Below, in pieces: positions 62,601 through 64,000 of a DNA stretch of 64,000 nucleotides. The translations under genes and the position numbers were made by a program. The notes below the pieces were generated by a model. The model worked only from the letters and a program-made list of their open reading frames with translations, searched no databases and was not told the DNA's origin. Source of the stretch: Sphingobacterium humi. Its GTDB lineage: Bacteria; Bacteroidota; Bacteroidia; Sphingobacteriales; Sphingobacteriaceae. Position 1 is the stretch's first letter; each line of letters begins with the position of its first letter. Location: the NCBI RefSeq assembly GCF_009768885.1, contig NZ_WSQA01000013.1, positions 62,001 through 126,000 on the forward strand. The letters run 5' to 3'.

Positions 62601-62938
62601 AGCAAGAATTACAAGCCTTTGAACAACAACTAACCGATCGTTTTGGCCCTATTCCTGCGCCGGTATTTGAGCTATTCAATACCTTGCGCCTACAATGGCT
62701 GGGTAAAGAAATAGGTTTTGAGAAAATTTCCTTCAAGAAAGATACGCTGAAAGGCTTCTTCGTGAGCAATGCCAAGTCGGCTTATTACCAGTCTGATCAA
62801 TTCGGGAAAGTCTTGGCTTTTGTACAAGCCCATGCCAGCATCAGCAACTTAAAAGAGGTAAAAGGGCAATTGCGCCTGGCCATCAACAATGTCAACAGCA
62901 TAGAATATGCTATTGATTTGCTGTCGGCCATGAAGTAA
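59603..62938 (+). CDS. mfd: Transcription-repair coupling factor Mfd
   Basis: 1111 residues, GTG start. UvrB-like N-terminal domains (about 1-330), the RNA-polymerase interaction domain (DFITHIDHGVGKYAGLEKVDV, about 434-454), and an SF2 translocase with Walker A GDVGFGKTEVA, DEEQ box in IIDEEQKFGV, TATPIPRTL and the motif VI region QMRGRVGRS. A C-terminal TRCF domain follows. The protein removes stalled RNA polymerase and recruits UvrA for repair. No obvious defect is visible. Confidence 0.96.
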   Translation: MNIQDLLEKYSQSSQVKQLLASVQQAKPKVQLKGLIGSSDAMLAAALYQQEKRMNVFILPTHEDASYFLSDLESLFDKQILFFPASYKKAYDISLLDSAHVLQRAETLSSLNHQSELPRIVVTYPEAIAEKVINKQDLEKNTLEITQNLKLSIDFINEFLYEYDFERVDFVYEPGQFAIRGGIVDIFSFSNDLPYRIEFFGDEIESIRTFDIESQLSVQKIHSVTIVPNVQAKFLANNHISLLEYIDKDALVWIKDVQYTLDILKEGYQRSSKFWKALTEKDIQRNPDWVDPRFTFTDEKNFSAMLFEFPIIEFGKQFYYKADVIISFDIHPQPSFNKDFNLLIHNFKENEKNAIVNLIFSDSSKQIERIYAILDDVDKTVSFTPVYKALREGFRDDEQKLACYTDHQIFDRYYKYKRRKGYERSQAITLKELGELKPGDFITHIDHGVGKYAGLEKVDVNGKTQEMIRLIYADNDLLYVNINSLNRISKYSGKEGAVPKMNKLGTDAWEKLKKTTKRKVKDIARDLIQLYAKRKAQTGNAFSPDTYLQRELEASFIYEDTPDQEKATNDVKKDMESPHPMDRLVCGDVGFGKTEVAIRAAFKAVADSKQVAVLVPTTILALQHFRTFSERLKGLPVNIDYINRFKSSRQIKDSLKKLEEGKLDIIIGTHRLVSKDVKFKDLGLMIIDEEQKFGVSVKEKLKVMRANVDSLTLTATPIPRTLHFSLMGARDLSIISTPPPNRQPVQTELHVFNEALIQEAVSYELERAGQVFFIHNRVADLPQLGMMIRKLVPGARVGIAHGQLEGDELEDVMLKFINHEYDVLIATTIIEAGLDIPNANTIIINHAHMFGLSDLHQMRGRVGRSNKKAFCYLLSPPLSTLTNEAYKRLSAIEEFSELGSGFNVAMRDLDIRGSGNLLGAEQSGFIAEIGFEMYNKILDEAVQELKDDEFGDLFADDSNRKYVSFTQIDTDLEVLIPDEYVTNISERYNLYNDIAKLKDEQELQAFEQQLTDRFGPIPAPVFELFNTLRLQWLGKEIGFEKISFKKDTLKGFFVSNAKSAYYQSDQFGKVLAFVQAHASISNLKEVKGQLRLAINNVNSIEYAIDLLSAMK

Positions 62939-62950
62939 GCTAAGGTTTAA

Positions 62951-63024
62951 TCGCCGTCCGATAAAGGAATTTAAAGTAGCCTATTCCAAACTTTAAATAG
63001 GCCATTACTTTCGTCGGACGGCGA
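62951..63024. repeat. Large imperfect inverted repeat after mfd
   Basis: The perfect 11-bp arms TCGCCGTCCGA (62951-62961) and TCGGACGGCGA (63014-63024) enclose further partial pairing (GCCTATT with AATAGGC). No T tract follows. It could form a cruciform or an RNA hairpin and may end mfd transcription by another mechanism. Confidence 0.5.
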
Positions 63025-63114
63025 GATATGTGTTTTATATTCACGATGCAGAATAGATTTTATGCTAAATTAGCCCTTCAGGCCATAGCAATCAATCCCC
63101 AGAAGTAGGTAATT

Positions 63115-64000
63115 TTAGTCTGCAGTCAAGAATACGGCATTGGCCATAATCAGCTTGCCATTCTCCCAAAAATTACGGAACAACACATTGTCGGCTAGGT
63201 AAATAATTGTCCCCTGCCCTACGGATTCTGACCCGAAGATTAAACCATTCTTCATTTTCTTAGCCAGGCTATGGCCTACAAAACCGGCCGTTTTCGCGCC
63301 TTCCTTGATATAGCCTATATTCCAACCCTTGCCAGCTTCAAAATACTGGTAAAGATTCGCGCCTTGCTTTAAGGTAAAATAATCTTTGGTGCCGAACATC
63401 AGGGGATGGCTATCGTCGAATGTTACCCGATAAATAGCGCCTGCAGTATATTCCTCCAAGGCTTCCCGCTCGCGGTCGCCATATTTTTTCAAGAGATTGG
63501 GCTTCGTCTTGGATGTGGCGGAATCTGTTTTCAAGGGTTTTAATGCCGTCCAATCTAGTGCCGCCAATTGGCTAACCGCCGATTCTAAAGCGATGACTTT
63601 ACCCCCTGCTTTCAGCCAGCTTGTAAATTCGGCCACTTGGCTGCTGTTTTTCAAAAATGGATACTGCCCATTCGGCATGATAAACACATCAACTTCGGAC
63701 CATTTGATGCGGGAGAAATCCGCAGGATTCACCAAGATCAAGGGGTAGTTTAGCTGCTCGTCGAAGTAATGCCACACTTCCCCAACATTGGTGGCCCGTT
63801 GCCCTTCGCCCGCCAACATCAGCACCCGTGGTGCTTTCAAGGTTTTCACCTCAGCGCTGCCTAAGTCCTTCCCGCCTTCCATAATGCCTGCTGTTAGGTT
63901 ATGTAAGGGCACTTGAAGCTTTTCGGACTGCTCTTTCAGTATTTTTTCTAAATCGACCCGCTTATTGGCTTCCCGCAAAATAAGGAGGGATCCCTTCGGA
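63115..64000 (-). CDS. M14-type carboxypeptidase, C-terminal part (cut by window edge)
   Basis: The frame stays open to the window end with no start codon, so the gene continues beyond 64000. The visible 295 residues include an alpha/beta (class I amidotransferase-like) segment (KAPRVLMLAGEGQRATNVGEVWHYFDEQLNYPLILVNP ... WSEVDVFIMPNGQYPFL) and the end EGQGTIIYLADNVLFRNFWENGKLIMANAVFL-like block found at the C-terminus of large Bacteroidota M14 peptidases. The zinc-binding catalytic domain is outside the window, so peptidase activity is inferred from the C-terminal architecture. Confidence 0.7.
   Translation of the reverse strand, partial: PKGSLLILREANKRVDLEKILKEQSEKLQVPLHNLTAGIMEGGKDLGSAEVKTLKAPRVLMLAGEGQRATNVGEVWHYFDEQLNYPLILVNPADFSRIKWSEVDVFIMPNGQYPFLKNSSQVAEFTSWLKAGGKVIALESAVSQLAALDWTALKPLKTDSATSKTKPNLLKKYGDREREALEEYTAGAIYRVTFDDSHPLMFGTKDYFTLKQGANLYQYFEAGKGWNIGYIKEGAKTAGFVGHSLAKKMKNGLIFGSESVGQGTIIYLADNVLFRNFWENGKLIMANAVFLTAD

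Overview
The window looks like chromosome of a Sphingobacteriaceae-type Bacteroidota (Sphingobacterium or a close relative). Supporting signs are recurrent -7 promoter boxes of the TAnnTTTG type with few Shine-Dalgarno sequences, many short-leader starts, an lptE/sigma-54 activator/miaB/secG neighbourhood, OmpA-type lipoproteins, a FtsX-type permease, GLPGLI/WG-type secreted proteins and an M14 carboxypeptidase of the large Bacteroidota type. Genus is inference only; no rRNA or tRNA gene was seen.

Layout. 0.4-13.1 kb is mostly minus-strand housekeeping: secG, a TPR-like acidic protein, lptE, a sigma-54 activator, miaB, an acetyltransferase, OmpA lipoprotein, rlmD, a TetR regulator, pheS, ssb and mutY. 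13.2-34.8 kb is envelope and secreted metabolism: M23 endopeptidase, sulfatase, WG-repeat protein, M1 peptidase, a broken and apparently circularly permuted SGNH hydrolase behind a six-hairpin-like secreted protein, a three-gene cluster (NHL dehydrogenase-like lipoprotein, cupredoxin, enolase-superfamily enzyme), OmpA lipoprotein, tryptophanase, FG-GAP protein and a DHFR-like reductase. 34.9-40.9 kb holds a large HEAT/cytochrome c protein divergent from a FtsX-type ABC permease that has a candidate sigma-54 promoter with upstream palindromic activator sites.

40.94-50.59 kb is an AT-rich integrative element of about 9.6 kb. It has a tyrosine recombinase at one end, a 4-bp-overlapping membrane protein, an excisionase-like HTH protein, a VirE-type helicase, a toprim primase and a small RHH-like protein. 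Its cargo is a tightly overlapping three-gene operon: D12-class adenine methyltransferase, ABC/AAA ATPase with a 240-residue N-terminal extension, and HNH endonuclease. The operon resembles the Septu (PtuA-PtuB) pair with a methyltransferase added and is the best candidate for an undescribed defence system. The element is bounded by TTAnnTTTGC decamers resembling the CTnDOT-family target, and the right copy is also the -7 box of hemW, so insertion appears to have happened inside the hemW promoter.

50.6-64 kb returns to core genes: hemW, a small secreted protein frameshifted at a T9 tract, a long-form GAPDH, waaA, uxs, galE, a DUF983 protein, an AraC regulator, mfd and the C-terminal part of an M14 carboxypeptidase cut by the window edge. 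Several intergenic repeats are present: two copies of a palindromic element containing GTGAGCGGAGTCGAAC, two copies of a G-rich AAAGGGG repeat, and an inverted GAGAT-rich repeat.
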